Assembly: GCF_004348675.1 (NCBI RefSeq) | Contig: NZ_SMKN01000004.1 | Coordinates: 1 to 64,000 of the forward strand | Source: Micromonospora sp. KC606 | GTDB lineage: Bacteria; Actinomycetota; Actinomycetes; Mycobacteriales; Micromonosporaceae | DNA length: 64,000 nucleotides | Direction of reading: 5' to 3' | Shown: one piece after another, positions 42,901 to 51,269 of the stretch | How the letters are laid out: each line of letters opens with the position of its first letter | Numbering within the stretch: the stretch's first letter is position 1 | The notes under the pieces: model-generated | What the model saw: only the letters and a program-made list of their open reading frames with translations | Told to the model about the DNA's origin: nothing | The model's database searches: none | Program-made: the position numbers and the translations under genes

Positions 42901-43197
42901 CGAGAGGCTATCGGGCGGTCATCCCCGGGGCAAGCGGCCATGGTGATCCCGGGATGCCGCCGCCCGGTGGTGGCCGCCTCGCAGCCCTGATGAGAGCGGG
43001 TCGGCGGACCGTCGGAAGCATAGATCTGCCAGGCCCTCGGGACCGCCAACCGACCGTTCCGGGAGCCGACGGGGACCGGCTGCTGCCCCGCTGTCCCGTC
43101 CGGCTGACAGTGGCACCAGGAAGTGCGCCGACCCCGCCTCATCCTGGGTTGAGACACCCGCGACGCCGACGACCGGTGAGACGAAGCCGACACACCG

Positions 43198-43245
43198 ACA
43201 CGACATCTGGTGTTGTCTGATCGACGGCGGGGGCATATATGGTGT
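43198..43245 (+). promoter_or_regulatory. nrdAB promoter with two NrdR-box-like sites
   Basis: ACACGACATCTGGTGT (43198-43213) keeps both ACAC/GTGT ends of the NrdR box. GGGGCATATATGGTGT (43230-43245) keeps the ATATAT centre and right end. They lie 32 bp apart, the three-turn spacing usual for NrdR. A promoter fits over them: TTGTCT (43213-43218), 17 nt, TATATG (43236-43241). Transcription would start just before the riboswitch. Confidence 0.65.
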
Positions 43246-43254
43246 CCCACGCAG

Positions 43255-43441
43255 CTGGTTCGGTCGCCCCGGTGGGACGGCCGAGGCAAGAGGGAACCCG
43301 GTGCGAGTCCGGGACTGCCCCGCAGCGGTGAGTGGGAACGACCGCCGTCACCACGCACTGGGCCCCACCGGGCCTGGGAAGCGACGGCCAGTAGGCGACC
43401 GGCGACCCCGGTCTGGCCCACGAGTCCGAAGACCTGCCAGC
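43255..43441 (+). promoter_or_regulatory. Cobalamin riboswitch of nrdAB
   Basis: Elements in order: GAGGGAACCCGGTGCGAGTC, GGGACTGCCCCGCAGCGGTGA, CTGGGAAGCGACGGCCAGTAGG, and the B12 box GAGTCCGAAGACCTGCCAGC at about 43422-43441. In Streptomyces a B12 riboswitch is known to repress the class Ia nrd operon when B12 allows the class II enzyme to work. The element lies about 130 nt before the nrdA start. Confidence 0.94.
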
Positions 43442-43574
43442 GCGCCGTGCGCGTTCGCGGACGGCGGTCGGAGGTCGCGCGGGACGACCGACGCCAGCAC
43501 GAGCCTGCCTTGCCGGCGGTCCGTTGGCGTTCTCCCATGCCCGAAGACCATCGGAGACAGTGCGAGGAGAGGCC

Positions 43575-45965
43575 ATGACGGTCGGGCAGGAAAGGCCGGC
43601 GTCCGGTGTGGGCACACCGGAGCAGCGCCGCCAGGTGATGCAGGTGCGCAAGCGCAACGGCGACAGCGAGCCGGTGGACGTCAACAAGATCGTCAAAGCG
43701 GTCGAGCGATGGGTTGCCGACCTGGACGAGGTGGACCCGCTGCGGGTGGCCACCAAGACGATCAGCGGCCTCTACGACGGGGCGACCACCGCCGAGTTGG
43801 ACAAGCTGTCGATCCAGACGGCGGCGGAGCTGATCGGCGAGGAGCCGCAGTACTCGAAGCTGGCGGCGCGGCTGCTGTCCGCGTACGTGGACAAGGAGGT
43901 CCGCGGGCAGGGCGTGGCGAGCTTCAGCCAGTCCATCCGGTACGCCCACGGCCTGGGCCTGATCGGCGACGACACCGCCGCGTTCGTGACCCGCAACGCG
44001 CGCAAGCTGGACGACGCCGTGGACCCGACGGCTGACCTGCGGTTCGAGTACTTCGGGCTGCGCACCGTCGCCGACCGGTACCTGCTGCGCCACCCCGAGT
44101 CCCGGCTGGTGGTGGAGACGCCACAGTACTGGCTGCTGCGGGTTTCCTGCGGCTTGTCCGAGACGCCGGCCGAGGCGATCGGGTTCTACCGGCTGATGTC
44201 GTCGCTGGCGTACCTGCCCAGTTCTCCGACGTTGTTCAACTCCGGCACCCGGCACACCCAGATGTCGTCGTGCTTCCTGGTCGACTCGCCCCGCGACGAA
44301 CTGGACTCGATCTACGAGCGGTACCACCAGGTGGCGAAGCTGTCGAAGTTCTCCGGCGGCATCGGCATCTCCTGGTCGCGGATACGCGGTCGGGGCGCGT
44401 TGATCCGCGGTACGAACGGCCGGTCCAACGGCATCGTGCCGTTCCTCAGGACCCTCGACGCCGGCGTCGCGGCGGTCAACCAGGGCGGCCGGCGCAAGGG
44501 CGCCGCCTGCGTCTACCTGGAGCCGTGGCACCCGGACATCGAGGAGTTCCTCGAACTGCGGGACAACACCGGCGAGGAGTCCCGACGTACCCACAACCTG
44601 AACCTCGCCAACTGGATCCCGGACGAGTTCATGCGCCGGGTCGAGGCGGACGGCGACTGGTCGCTCATCGACCCGTCCGACGCGCCGGAGTTGCCCGACC
44701 TCTACGGCGAGGAGTTCGACGCCGCCTACCGGGTCGCGGAGAAGAAGGCCATCCGGACGGTCAAGGCCCGGGACCTGTACGGGCGGATGATGCGCACGCT
44801 CGCGCAGACCGGCAACGGGTGGATGACGTTCAAGGACCCGTCGAACCGGCTGTCCAACCAGACCGGCGTCCCGGGCAACACGATCCACCTGTCCAACCTG
44901 TGCACGGAGATCCTTGAGGTGAACAGCGACACCGAGACCGCGGTGTGCAACCTCGGCTCGGTCAACCTCGGCGCCCACGTCACCGCCGACGGTGTCGACT
45001 GGGAGCGGCTGCGGTCGACGGTCCGCACCGCGGTGCTGTTCCTCGACCGGGTGATCGACATCAACTACTACCCGGCCGAGCAGGCCGCGGCGTCGAACCC
45101 CCGCTGGCGACCGGTCGGGCTCGGCCTGATGGGTTTGCAGGACGCGTTCTTCGCCCTGCGCCTGCCGTTCGACTCCCCTGCCGCGAAGGAACTGTCCACC
45201 CGGGTGCAGGAGGAGATCTTCCTGACCGCCCTGGAGACATCGGCCGGGCTGGCCGAGCGGTTCGGCCCGCACCCGGCGTACGCCGAGACCCGCGCCGCCC
45301 GCGGTGAGCTGCACCCGGACCTGTGGGGCGTCGAACCCACGCAGCGTGAGCGGTGGACGGCGCTGCGATCGACGATCGCGGCACACGGCCTGCGCAACTC
45401 ACTGCTGGTCGCGATCGCCCCGACCGCGACGATCGCCTCGATCGCCGGCTGCTACGAGTGCATCGAGCCGCAGGTGTCCAACCTGTTCAAGCGCGAGACG
45501 ATGTCCGGCGAGTTCCTCCAGATCAACACGTATCTGGTCGGTGAGCTGAAGGCGCGCGGGCTGTGGACGCCGGCGATCCGGGACCAGATCAAGCGCGCCG
45601 AGGGGTCGGTGCGGGGAATCGCTGACCTGCCAGCCGACGTGCGGGAACTGTTCCGCACCGCGTGGGAACTTCCCCAGCGGGCGCTCATCGACCTCGCCGC
45701 CGCCCGCGCGCCGTACGTCGACCAGTCGCAGTCGCTGAACCTGTTCCTGGGCGCGCCGACCATCGGCAAGCTGTCGTCGATGTACCTCTATGCCTGGAAG
45801 TCCGGGCTGAAGACCACCTACTACCTGCGTTCGCGTCCCGCGACGCGAATCCAGCAGGCCACCGTCGCGGTCGCCCCGGCACTCGAGCCGCTCGTCGCCG
45901 CCGGCGACGACGAGGCGCTGGCCTGTTCCCTGGAAAACCCCGAGAGCTGCGAGGCCTGCCAGTGA
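43575..45965 (+). CDS. nrdA: Ribonucleoside-diphosphate reductase, alpha subunit (class Ia)
   Basis: Protein of 796 aa. An N-terminal ATP-cone (VRKRNGDSEPVDVNKIVKAVERWV, about residues 17-105) gives allosteric control. The barrel has SSCFLVDS with the first redox Cys, NLCTEILE with the active-site Cys, Asn and Glu (NxCxE), AVCNLGSVNL with the second redox Cys, and the C-terminal CSLENPESCEACQ as thiol shuttle. It makes dNDPs from NDPs with NrdB. The ATG has GAGGAGAGG just before. nrdB follows with a GTGA overlap. The nrdS gene present in Streptomyces nrdABS is absent. Confidence 0.96.
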   Translation: MTVGQERPASGVGTPEQRRQVMQVRKRNGDSEPVDVNKIVKAVERWVADLDEVDPLRVATKTISGLYDGATTAELDKLSIQTAAELIGEEPQYSKLAARLLSAYVDKEVRGQGVASFSQSIRYAHGLGLIGDDTAAFVTRNARKLDDAVDPTADLRFEYFGLRTVADRYLLRHPESRLVVETPQYWLLRVSCGLSETPAEAIGFYRLMSSLAYLPSSPTLFNSGTRHTQMSSCFLVDSPRDELDSIYERYHQVAKLSKFSGGIGISWSRIRGRGALIRGTNGRSNGIVPFLRTLDAGVAAVNQGGRRKGAACVYLEPWHPDIEEFLELRDNTGEESRRTHNLNLANWIPDEFMRRVEADGDWSLIDPSDAPELPDLYGEEFDAAYRVAEKKAIRTVKARDLYGRMMRTLAQTGNGWMTFKDPSNRLSNQTGVPGNTIHLSNLCTEILEVNSDTETAVCNLGSVNLGAHVTADGVDWERLRSTVRTAVLFLDRVIDINYYPAEQAAASNPRWRPVGLGLMGLQDAFFALRLPFDSPAAKELSTRVQEEIFLTALETSAGLAERFGPHPAYAETRAARGELHPDLWGVEPTQRERWTALRSTIAAHGLRNSLLVAIAPTATIASIAGCYECIEPQVSNLFKRETMSGEFLQINTYLVGELKARGLWTPAIRDQIKRAEGSVRGIADLPADVRELFRTAWELPQRALIDLAAARAPYVDQSQSLNLFLGAPTIGKLSSMYLYAWKSGLKTTYYLRSRPATRIQQATVAVAPALEPLVAAGDDEALACSLENPESCEACQ

Positions 45966-47005
45966 CCACGACCCACGAACCCCGCACCGTCGGTGCCGGT
46001 GAGCGGCACATGCTGCTCCACCCCGGCATGGACCTGACCCTGCGGCCGATGCGCTACCCGCACTTCTTCGACCGGTTCAAGGACGCCATCCGCAACACCT
46101 GGACCGTCGAAGAGGTCGACCTGCACTCCGACCTCGCCGACCTGGCCAAGCTCTCCCCCGCCGAGCAGCATCTGGTCTCCCGGCTGGTCGCGTTCTTCGC
46201 CACCGGCGACACCATCGTCGCCAACAACCTCGTGCTCAACCTCTACCAGCACGTCAACTCCCCCGAGGGCCGGCTGTACCTGTCCCGGCAGCTCTTCGAG
46301 GAGGCCGTGCACGTCCAGTTCTACCTGAACCTGCTCGACACCTACGTGCCCGACGAGAGGGAACGCTTCGCCGCGTTCGCCGCCATCGAGAACATCCCCT
46401 CCATCCGGCGCAAGGCCGAGTTCTGCTTCCGCTGGATCGACTCCATCTACGAGCTACGTGAGCTGAAGACCCGCGAGGATCGCAGAGCGTTCCTGCTCAA
46501 CCTGATCTGCTTCGCCGCGTGCATCGAGGGCCTGTTCTTCTACGGCGCCTTCGCCTACGTCTACTTCCTGCGCTCCCGGGGCCTGCTCAACGGCCTCGCC
46601 TCCGGCACCAACTGGGTGTTCCGCGACGAATCCATGCACATGGCGTTCGCCTTCGACGTGGTGGACACCGTGCGGCGCGAGGAACCGGACCTGTTCGACG
46701 ACGAGATGGCCGGCCAGGTGCGCGACATGCTCGCCGAGGCTGTCGAGTGCGAGGCGCAGTTCGCCGAGGACCTGCTCGAGCAGGGCGTCTCCGGGCTGTC
46801 CCTGACGGACATGCGCCAGTACCTGCAGCACGTGGCCGACCGCCGGCTCGCCCAGCTCGGCATCGCGCCGCTGTACGGCTCGACGAACCCGTTCGCGTTC
46901 ATGGAGTTGCAGGACGTCCAGGAACTGTCGAACTTCTTCGAGCGGCGCGTGTCGGCGTACCAGGTGGGTGTCACCGGCAGCGTCACCTTCGACGACGACT
47001 TCTGA
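45962..47005 (+). CDS. nrdB: Ribonucleoside-diphosphate reductase, beta subunit
   Basis: Protein of 347 aa of the ferritin-like NrdB fold. Iron ligands and the radical Tyr can be followed: EEVDLHSDLADL, then FEEAVHVQFYLNLLD, where ExxH is followed four residues later by Tyr (the E. coli Tyr122 position), EGLFFYGAFAYVYFL and RDESMHMAFAFDVV. The C-terminal end (VTFDDDF) is the peptide that docks into NrdA. The GTG start overlaps the nrdA stop. A strong hairpin terminator follows. Confidence 0.96.
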   Translation: MTTTHEPRTVGAGERHMLLHPGMDLTLRPMRYPHFFDRFKDAIRNTWTVEEVDLHSDLADLAKLSPAEQHLVSRLVAFFATGDTIVANNLVLNLYQHVNSPEGRLYLSRQLFEEAVHVQFYLNLLDTYVPDERERFAAFAAIENIPSIRRKAEFCFRWIDSIYELRELKTREDRRAFLLNLICFAACIEGLFFYGAFAYVYFLRSRGLLNGLASGTNWVFRDESMHMAFAFDVVDTVRREEPDLFDDEMAGQVRDMLAEAVECEAQFAEDLLEQGVSGLSLTDMRQYLQHVADRRLAQLGIAPLYGSTNPFAFMELQDVQELSNFFERRVSAYQVGVTGSVTFDDDF

Positions 47006-47026
47006 CCGACGGTCGGGGGTGGACGT

Positions 47027-47060
47027 CGGCTCCGGCCCGCGCCCGAGCGGGCCGGAGCCG
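47027..47060 (+). terminator. Strong hairpin terminator after nrdB
   Basis: Perfect 14-bp stem (47027-47040 with 47047-47060) and 6-nt loop, extended by outer GTGGACG/CGTCCAC pairing across a bulge. It is 22 bases after the stop. Confidence 0.8.
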
Positions 47061-47108
47061 GGGGCCGTCCACGACCACCCCGACGCGCGGAAGACTAGGC
47101 TTCGGCGC

Positions 47109-48275
47109 ATGGTGAGCTGGCGGTGGCACGGCCGGGCAGCGGACACCGCCCTGGTGCTGGTGGTCGGCCTGGTGGCCCTCACCGGCCTGATGGTGCAGTC
47201 GCGTGGCGTCGACACCGCCGCCGACTGGGCGGCGCTGCTGACCGTGCTGGCATCCTCCGGCGCGCTGTACCTGCGCCGCCGCCATCCGGTGGCGGTGGGC
47301 GTGGTGGCGCTGGCCGCCGTCGGCGCGTACGGAGCGCTGCTGCACCGGCCCGGGCCGATCATGCTGGTGTTCGTCGTGGCGCTCTACACCGTCGTCGACG
47401 AGGGGCACCTCACGGCCGCCATCGGGCTCGGTGTCGCCTCGGTGGTCGCCTTCGCCGTCGCGGACAGCTACAACCGGACAGCCGACAGCCTGAACGGAGC
47501 GACCCTGCTGCACGCCGGTTGGCTCGTCGCGGTCATCGTCGGCGTGACCCGCAACCGCCGGGCCTACCTCGCCGAGGCGCAGGCCCGGGTGCTGGCCGCC
47601 GAGCAGAGCAAGGAGGAGGAGGCCCGGCGCCGGGCCACCGAGGAGCGGCTGCGCATCGCCCGTGAGCTGCACGACGTGCTCGGTCACCACCTCTCGCTGA
47701 TCAACGTGCAGGCCAGCGCCGCGCTGCACCGCCCGGACCCCACCCGGTCCGAGCAGGCGCTGATCGCGATCAAGCAGACGAGCAAGGAGACGCTGCGCGA
47801 GTTGCGCACGACGCTCGGGATCCTGCGGCGGGAGGACGAAACGCCGCCCGCGCCCGGTCTGAACCGCCTGTACGAGCTGGTGGCCACGGCCGGGCGGTCC
47901 GGGCTGGAGGTTCGCACGGAGCTGGCCGAAATCCGGCCGCTGCCACCGGAGGTCGAGGTGGCGGCGTACCGGATCGTCCAGGAGGCGCTCACCAACGTGA
48001 CCCGGCACGCCGGTGCGACCGCCGCCGTGATCCGGGTCCGACCCGACGGCGACGACGTCCTGGTGGAGATCGAGGACGACGGCACCGGCGCACCGGGCAG
48101 CCCCGGCAACGGGATCATCGGCATGGACGAGCGAGCCCGGGCGCTGGGTGGTTTGCTGACCACCGGTCCCCGCCCCGACGGCGGCTTCCGGGTACGCGCC
48201 CGCCTCCCGCTCCGGCCCGCCCCGGTGCCGGCGGGAGCACCTGCACCACGATCGCAGCCGGGGGACGCGGCATGA
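47109..48275 (+). CDS. Sensor histidine kinase (DesK/NarX-like)
   Basis: Protein of 388 aa: about five TM helices in residues 12-160, a coiled linker (RVLAAEQSKEEEARRRATEERLRIAR), phospho-acceptor box RIARELHDVLGHHLSLINVQASAAL, and HATPase (AYRIVQEALTNVTRHAG, GNGIIGMDERARALGG). The signal is unknown. It overlaps the response regulator gene by 4 bases. The ATG at 47109 lacks a clear ribosome site. Confidence 0.94.
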   Translation: MVSWRWHGRAADTALVLVVGLVALTGLMVQSRGVDTAADWAALLTVLASSGALYLRRRHPVAVGVVALAAVGAYGALLHRPGPIMLVFVVALYTVVDEGHLTAAIGLGVASVVAFAVADSYNRTADSLNGATLLHAGWLVAVIVGVTRNRRAYLAEAQARVLAAEQSKEEEARRRATEERLRIARELHDVLGHHLSLINVQASAALHRPDPTRSEQALIAIKQTSKETLRELRTTLGILRREDETPPAPGLNRLYELVATAGRSGLEVRTELAEIRPLPPEVEVAAYRIVQEALTNVTRHAGATAAVIRVRPDGDDVLVEIEDDGTGAPGSPGNGIIGMDERARALGGLLTTGPRPDGGFRVRARLPLRPAPVPAGAPAPRSQPGDAA

Positions 48276-48934
48276 TCCGGGTGCTACTCGCCGACGACCA
48301 GACCCTGGTACGCGCCGGATTCCGGTCCATCCTTGCCGGTGAGGACGGCATCGAGGTGGTCGGCGAGGCCGCCAACGGCGCCGAGGCGGTGCGGCTCGCC
48401 CGGCAACTACGGCCGGACGTCGTCCTCATGGACATCCGGATGCCCGGGATGGACGGCCTGGCCGCCACCCCGGAGATCACCGTCAACCCCGATGTCCGCG
48501 TGATCATCCTGACCACCTTCGACCTGGACGACTACGTCTACGCCGCGCTGCGGGCCGGCGCGAGCGGCTTCCTGGTCAAGGACACCGAGCCGGCGGAGCT
48601 GATCCACGGGGTGCGGGTGGTGGCACGCGGGGACGCGCTCATCGCGCCGTCGATCACCCGCCGGCTCATCTCGGAGTTCACCGCCCGCGTCCCACATCCG
48701 GACCCGGGGCCGCGACTGAGCGCGCTCACCGGACGGGAGCGTGAGGTGATGGCGCTCGTCGCCGCCGGCCTGTCCAACGACGAGATCGCGGCACGGCTGG
48801 TGTTGAGCCCCGCCACCGCGAAGACGCACGTCAGCCGGATCATGACCAAGACCCGGGTCCGGGACCGGGCCCAGTTGGTGATCCTCGCGTACGAGTCCGG
48901 CCTGACCGTTCCCGGCTGGCTCGCCCACTCCTGA
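48272..48934 (+). CDS. NarL/LuxR-family response regulator
   Basis: Protein of 220 aa: receiver with phospho-Asp in VVLMDIRMPGMDG, Thr in ILTTFDLDDY, Lys in FLVKDTEP, and LuxR helix-turn-helix LSALTGREREVMALVAAGLSNDEIAARLVLSPATAKTHVSRIM. It is cognate to the kinase before it. Target genes are not evident nearby. Confidence 0.95.
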   Translation: MIRVLLADDQTLVRAGFRSILAGEDGIEVVGEAANGAEAVRLARQLRPDVVLMDIRMPGMDGLAATPEITVNPDVRVIILTTFDLDDYVYAALRAGASGFLVKDTEPAELIHGVRVVARGDALIAPSITRRLISEFTARVPHPDPGPRLSALTGREREVMALVAAGLSNDEIAARLVLSPATAKTHVSRIMTKTRVRDRAQLVILAYESGLTVPGWLAHS

Positions 48935-49013
48935 CAGCAGCCTGCGGCGTACGCCCCACCGGGTCGCCACGACCCTCGGGTCGTTCACGGGCACGACCCG
49001 CGCCAGGGCCAGG

Positions 49014-49430
49014 TCAGCCGGTGTGGCGGGAGCGCGCCAGAGCCAGCCCACCGAGGACCACAGCGACCAGCCCCACCGCCCCGGCCACGATGCCCCCGCC
49101 CAGGCCGTTGCCGGTGCCCAGACCACCTTCGGCGGTGGCCACGACCAGGCCACCGACAGCCATGCTGATCACTCCCAGCACCAGGGCCGCGACACCCCCG
49201 CGTCGACGGTCGCCGGTGCCGAGACGCCCGGCGGAGCGGGCCAGAGCCAGCCCGCCGAGGACCACGCCGACCAGCGCCACCACGCCGGCCACGATGCCTC
49301 CGACGCGCCCCGGGCTCATGCTGTGGACACTGGCGGCGGCCGGCTGGACCGAGGCGTGCGCGGCCGGCGGTGAGCCCAGTACGAACCCGCCGACCAGCGC
49401 GGCGGCGACGAACACGTGACGGATGGACAT
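49014..49430 (-). CDS. DUF6223-like small membrane protein with internal duplication
   Basis: Protein of 138 aa with a signal-like first helix (MSIRHVFVAAALVGGFVLGSPPAAHA) and three hydrophobic helices. Two of these are near copies: VGGIVAGVVALVGVVLGGLALARS and GGGIVAGAVGLVAVVLGGLALARS, separated by a third Gly-rich helix. It resembles the DUF6223 family of actinobacterial membrane proteins; the function is unknown. Confidence 0.7.
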   Translation of the reverse strand: MSIRHVFVAAALVGGFVLGSPPAAHASVQPAAASVHSMSPGRVGGIVAGVVALVGVVLGGLALARSAGRLGTGDRRRGGVAALVLGVISMAVGGLVVATAEGGLGTGNGLGGGIVAGAVGLVAVVLGGLALARSRHTG

Positions 49431-49477
49431 CGAGGTTCCCTTCTGTGGCGTGACGAGTACAGCCGGGAGCCTATGTA

Positions 49478-49557
49478 CCGGCATGGTCACGGGTCGTCAT
49501 GCCGGAGTTGCCGATCGGCCTACCACCCTGGTGGTACGCCTGGTGGCCGCGTACCAC
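49478..49557. promoter_or_regulatory. Cluster of perfect inverted repeats between divergent genes
   Basis: Three exact inverted repeats within 80 bp: CCGGCATG/CATGCCGG (49478-49485 and 49498-49505), TACCACC-CT-GGTGGTA (49521-49536), and GTGGTACGC/GCGTACCAC (49531-49539 and 49549-49557). The last two share the TACCAC half-site, as multiple operator half-sites would. The rest of the 330-bp gap (49431-49764) shows nothing else. Confidence 0.5.
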
Positions 49558-49764
49558 TGCGGTTGCGCCGGGCGCACCGGTGCGGGGCCGGGACGTACGA
49601 GCCGCGGCCGCCGCGACTCGCGACCGGTGGCCTGCGTGCCTGGGCGCCGCCGCCCTGCCATCCTGGTGCGGTGGCGTCAGGAACCGGTGCCGGCGGACGC
49701 GAACAGGCACGGCAGTAGCCTGCGGAGGCTGCCGCTGCCGCACCAACCGATGACAGGGGTTGCC

Positions 49765-50739
49765 ATGACCGGTCGAGCAGCGGCGTTTCTCGTCGGGCTC
49801 TCGTTGGCGGTGGCCGGCTGCGCCGGCACGGCACCGCCCGGCGATGCCGTGGCTGCGTCGCGACGTTCCGCTGGGCCGCCGACAGTCCACCCGAGCTGGG
49901 AGTCATGCGCCACCGCCACCTCCGGGCAGGAGGCCGACCCGGACAAGAGCATGGCGGCGCTCTCGTTGCCGGTTCTGGGCGACGGGTTCCAGCCGGTGAC
50001 CGCGGTCGTCTGCCGGGCCGGGCCGCAACAGCGCTCCACCGGCGGCTCGGACCTGGTCGCCGTCGAGGAGCGTGCGCACGACGTGGCCGCGCTGGTGGCG
50101 GCCCTTCGGCTGCCGGACGACACGTCGCCGGTGGACGCCTGCACCCTGGAGATGCCGTTCGTGCCGTGGCTGGCGCTGCTGGACACGCACGGTCGCTGGG
50201 TACGCCCCGGCGTGCCGACCGACCCCTGCGGGAAGCCCCGCCCGGAGTTCCGCGCCGCCTACGAGCAGCTGCCGACCCGGCACGTCACCACGCGGGTGCT
50301 GCGCGAGCTGAAGTCGGATTCGGCCGCCGCCAGCGGGTGCGGCCAGCAGTGGTCGGACATGGTGTGGGCGACGGGCCAGCACGGCGGCGGACAGGACACC
50401 ACCCCCGGCCCGCTGCCCGCCGGCGACGCGAAGGTTCGGGTCTGCGTCTATCGGGTTCCCGAAGGCGAGCGGGGCGGCGGAAAGCCCGCCGGTGAATTCG
50501 AGTCGGGTCGCGAGCTGCCCGCCGCACGGTGGACGGAAATCAGGCGTGAACTGTCCACTGCCGGACCAGCCGCCGAATGCGCCACGCCGGGCAGCCGATT
50601 CGCGGTGCTGCACCTGCCCGCCGGGTTCGTCTACGTGCAGGCCGACGGCTGCCGGCGGGTGCTGATCGAAAGCGGCAACGGCCCGGGCGCCATCCGCCAG
50701 GGCACGGCCAAGCTGGCGTCCCTGCTCTTCGGCCGGTGA
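49765..50739 (+). CDS. Secreted lipoprotein of unknown function
   Basis: Protein of 324 aa with a lipoprotein signal (MTGRAAAFLVGLSLAVAGC, lipobox LAVAGC). The mature part has several Cys (SWESCATATSG, TAVVCRAG, VDACTLEMP, TDPCGK, SGCGQQW, VRVCVYRV, AECATPG, DGCRR) that may form disulfides. I recognise no family. The ATG at 49765 has AGGGG before it; an ATG at 49750 is also in frame. Confidence 0.75.
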   Translation: MTGRAAAFLVGLSLAVAGCAGTAPPGDAVAASRRSAGPPTVHPSWESCATATSGQEADPDKSMAALSLPVLGDGFQPVTAVVCRAGPQQRSTGGSDLVAVEERAHDVAALVAALRLPDDTSPVDACTLEMPFVPWLALLDTHGRWVRPGVPTDPCGKPRPEFRAAYEQLPTRHVTTRVLRELKSDSAAASGCGQQWSDMVWATGQHGGGQDTTPGPLPAGDAKVRVCVYRVPEGERGGGKPAGEFESGRELPAARWTEIRRELSTAGPAAECATPGSRFAVLHLPAGFVYVQADGCRRVLIESGNGPGAIRQGTAKLASLLFGR

Positions 50740-50764
50740 CAACCGACAGCCCGCACGGCGCCCC

Positions 50765-51205
50765 TCACCCCGACGAACGCACGTGGTCACCGCGGCAGCC
50801 AGGACTTGTGGGAGGCTCCGGGATCCGGTCGACGGACTCGCAGAGTCTGCCGCCGGATTGCATCTCGGCCAGACAGGCGCGTAGCTCGGCCGTTCGGCGT
50901 TCGGCCTCGGCGACCAGCTCGGCGGCCACCCGGCCCCAGTCCTGCGATCGGGGGTCAGGTGGCAGATCGGCGAAGAGATCGGCGATCTCGCGGACGGTGA
51001 GGCCGACTCGTTGGGCCAGTTTCGCGACCTTGATTCGGCAGGGTGCGGATTCGTCGAAACGACGTTGGTTTCCGCCGTCGCGCTGGGCGGTGATGACACC
51101 GGTTTTCTCGTAGAACCGAACGGCCGACGGCGCGACATCGGCATCGCGGGCGACGTCACCGACGGTGAAAACGGCTTCGAGTGCGGGGATGACGGCATGA
51201 CTCAC
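50765..51205 (-). CDS. MerR-family transcriptional regulator
   Basis: Protein of about 146 aa: winged HTH FTVGDVARDADVAPSAVRFYEKTGVITAQRDGGNQRRFDESAPCRIKVAKLAQRVGLTVREIADLF, then a dimerisation helix (WGRVAAELVAEAERRTAELRACLAEMQSG). It resembles the SoxR branch in the HTH but lacks the CxxCxC iron-sulfur motif. I chose the GTG at 51205 because it leaves a 64-bp divergent promoter; ATGs at 51244 and 51271 would overlap it. It likely controls the divergent flavin reductase-esterase fusion gene. Confidence 0.88.
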   Translation of the reverse strand: MSHAVIPALEAVFTVGDVARDADVAPSAVRFYEKTGVITAQRDGGNQRRFDESAPCRIKVAKLAQRVGLTVREIADLFADLPPDPRSQDWGRVAAELVAEAERRTAELRACLAEMQSGGRLCESVDRIPEPPTSPGCRGDHVRSSG

Positions 51206-51231
51206 GTCACGAGCGTGCCATGCACCGAGAC

Positions 51232-51249
51232 TTGACCTCAACATATGTT
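51232..51249. promoter_or_regulatory. MerR-type divergent operator
   Basis: TTGACC (51232-51237) is followed by the perfect palindrome AACATATGTT (51240-51249) in the narrow gap between the MerR gene and its divergent partner. This is the usual place for a MerR dimer, between -35 and -10. Confidence 0.45.
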
Positions 51250-51269
51250 CAACCGGCAGCGTGACTGGC

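Noticed and set aside
42846..45386. 846-codon minus-strand frame
   Set aside because: It runs across both riboswitches and antisense to nrdA, and has no start or motif support.
50765..51205. SoxR identity for the MerR-type regulator
   Set aside because: The four-Cys iron-sulfur motif of SoxR is absent, so only the MerR family is claimed.
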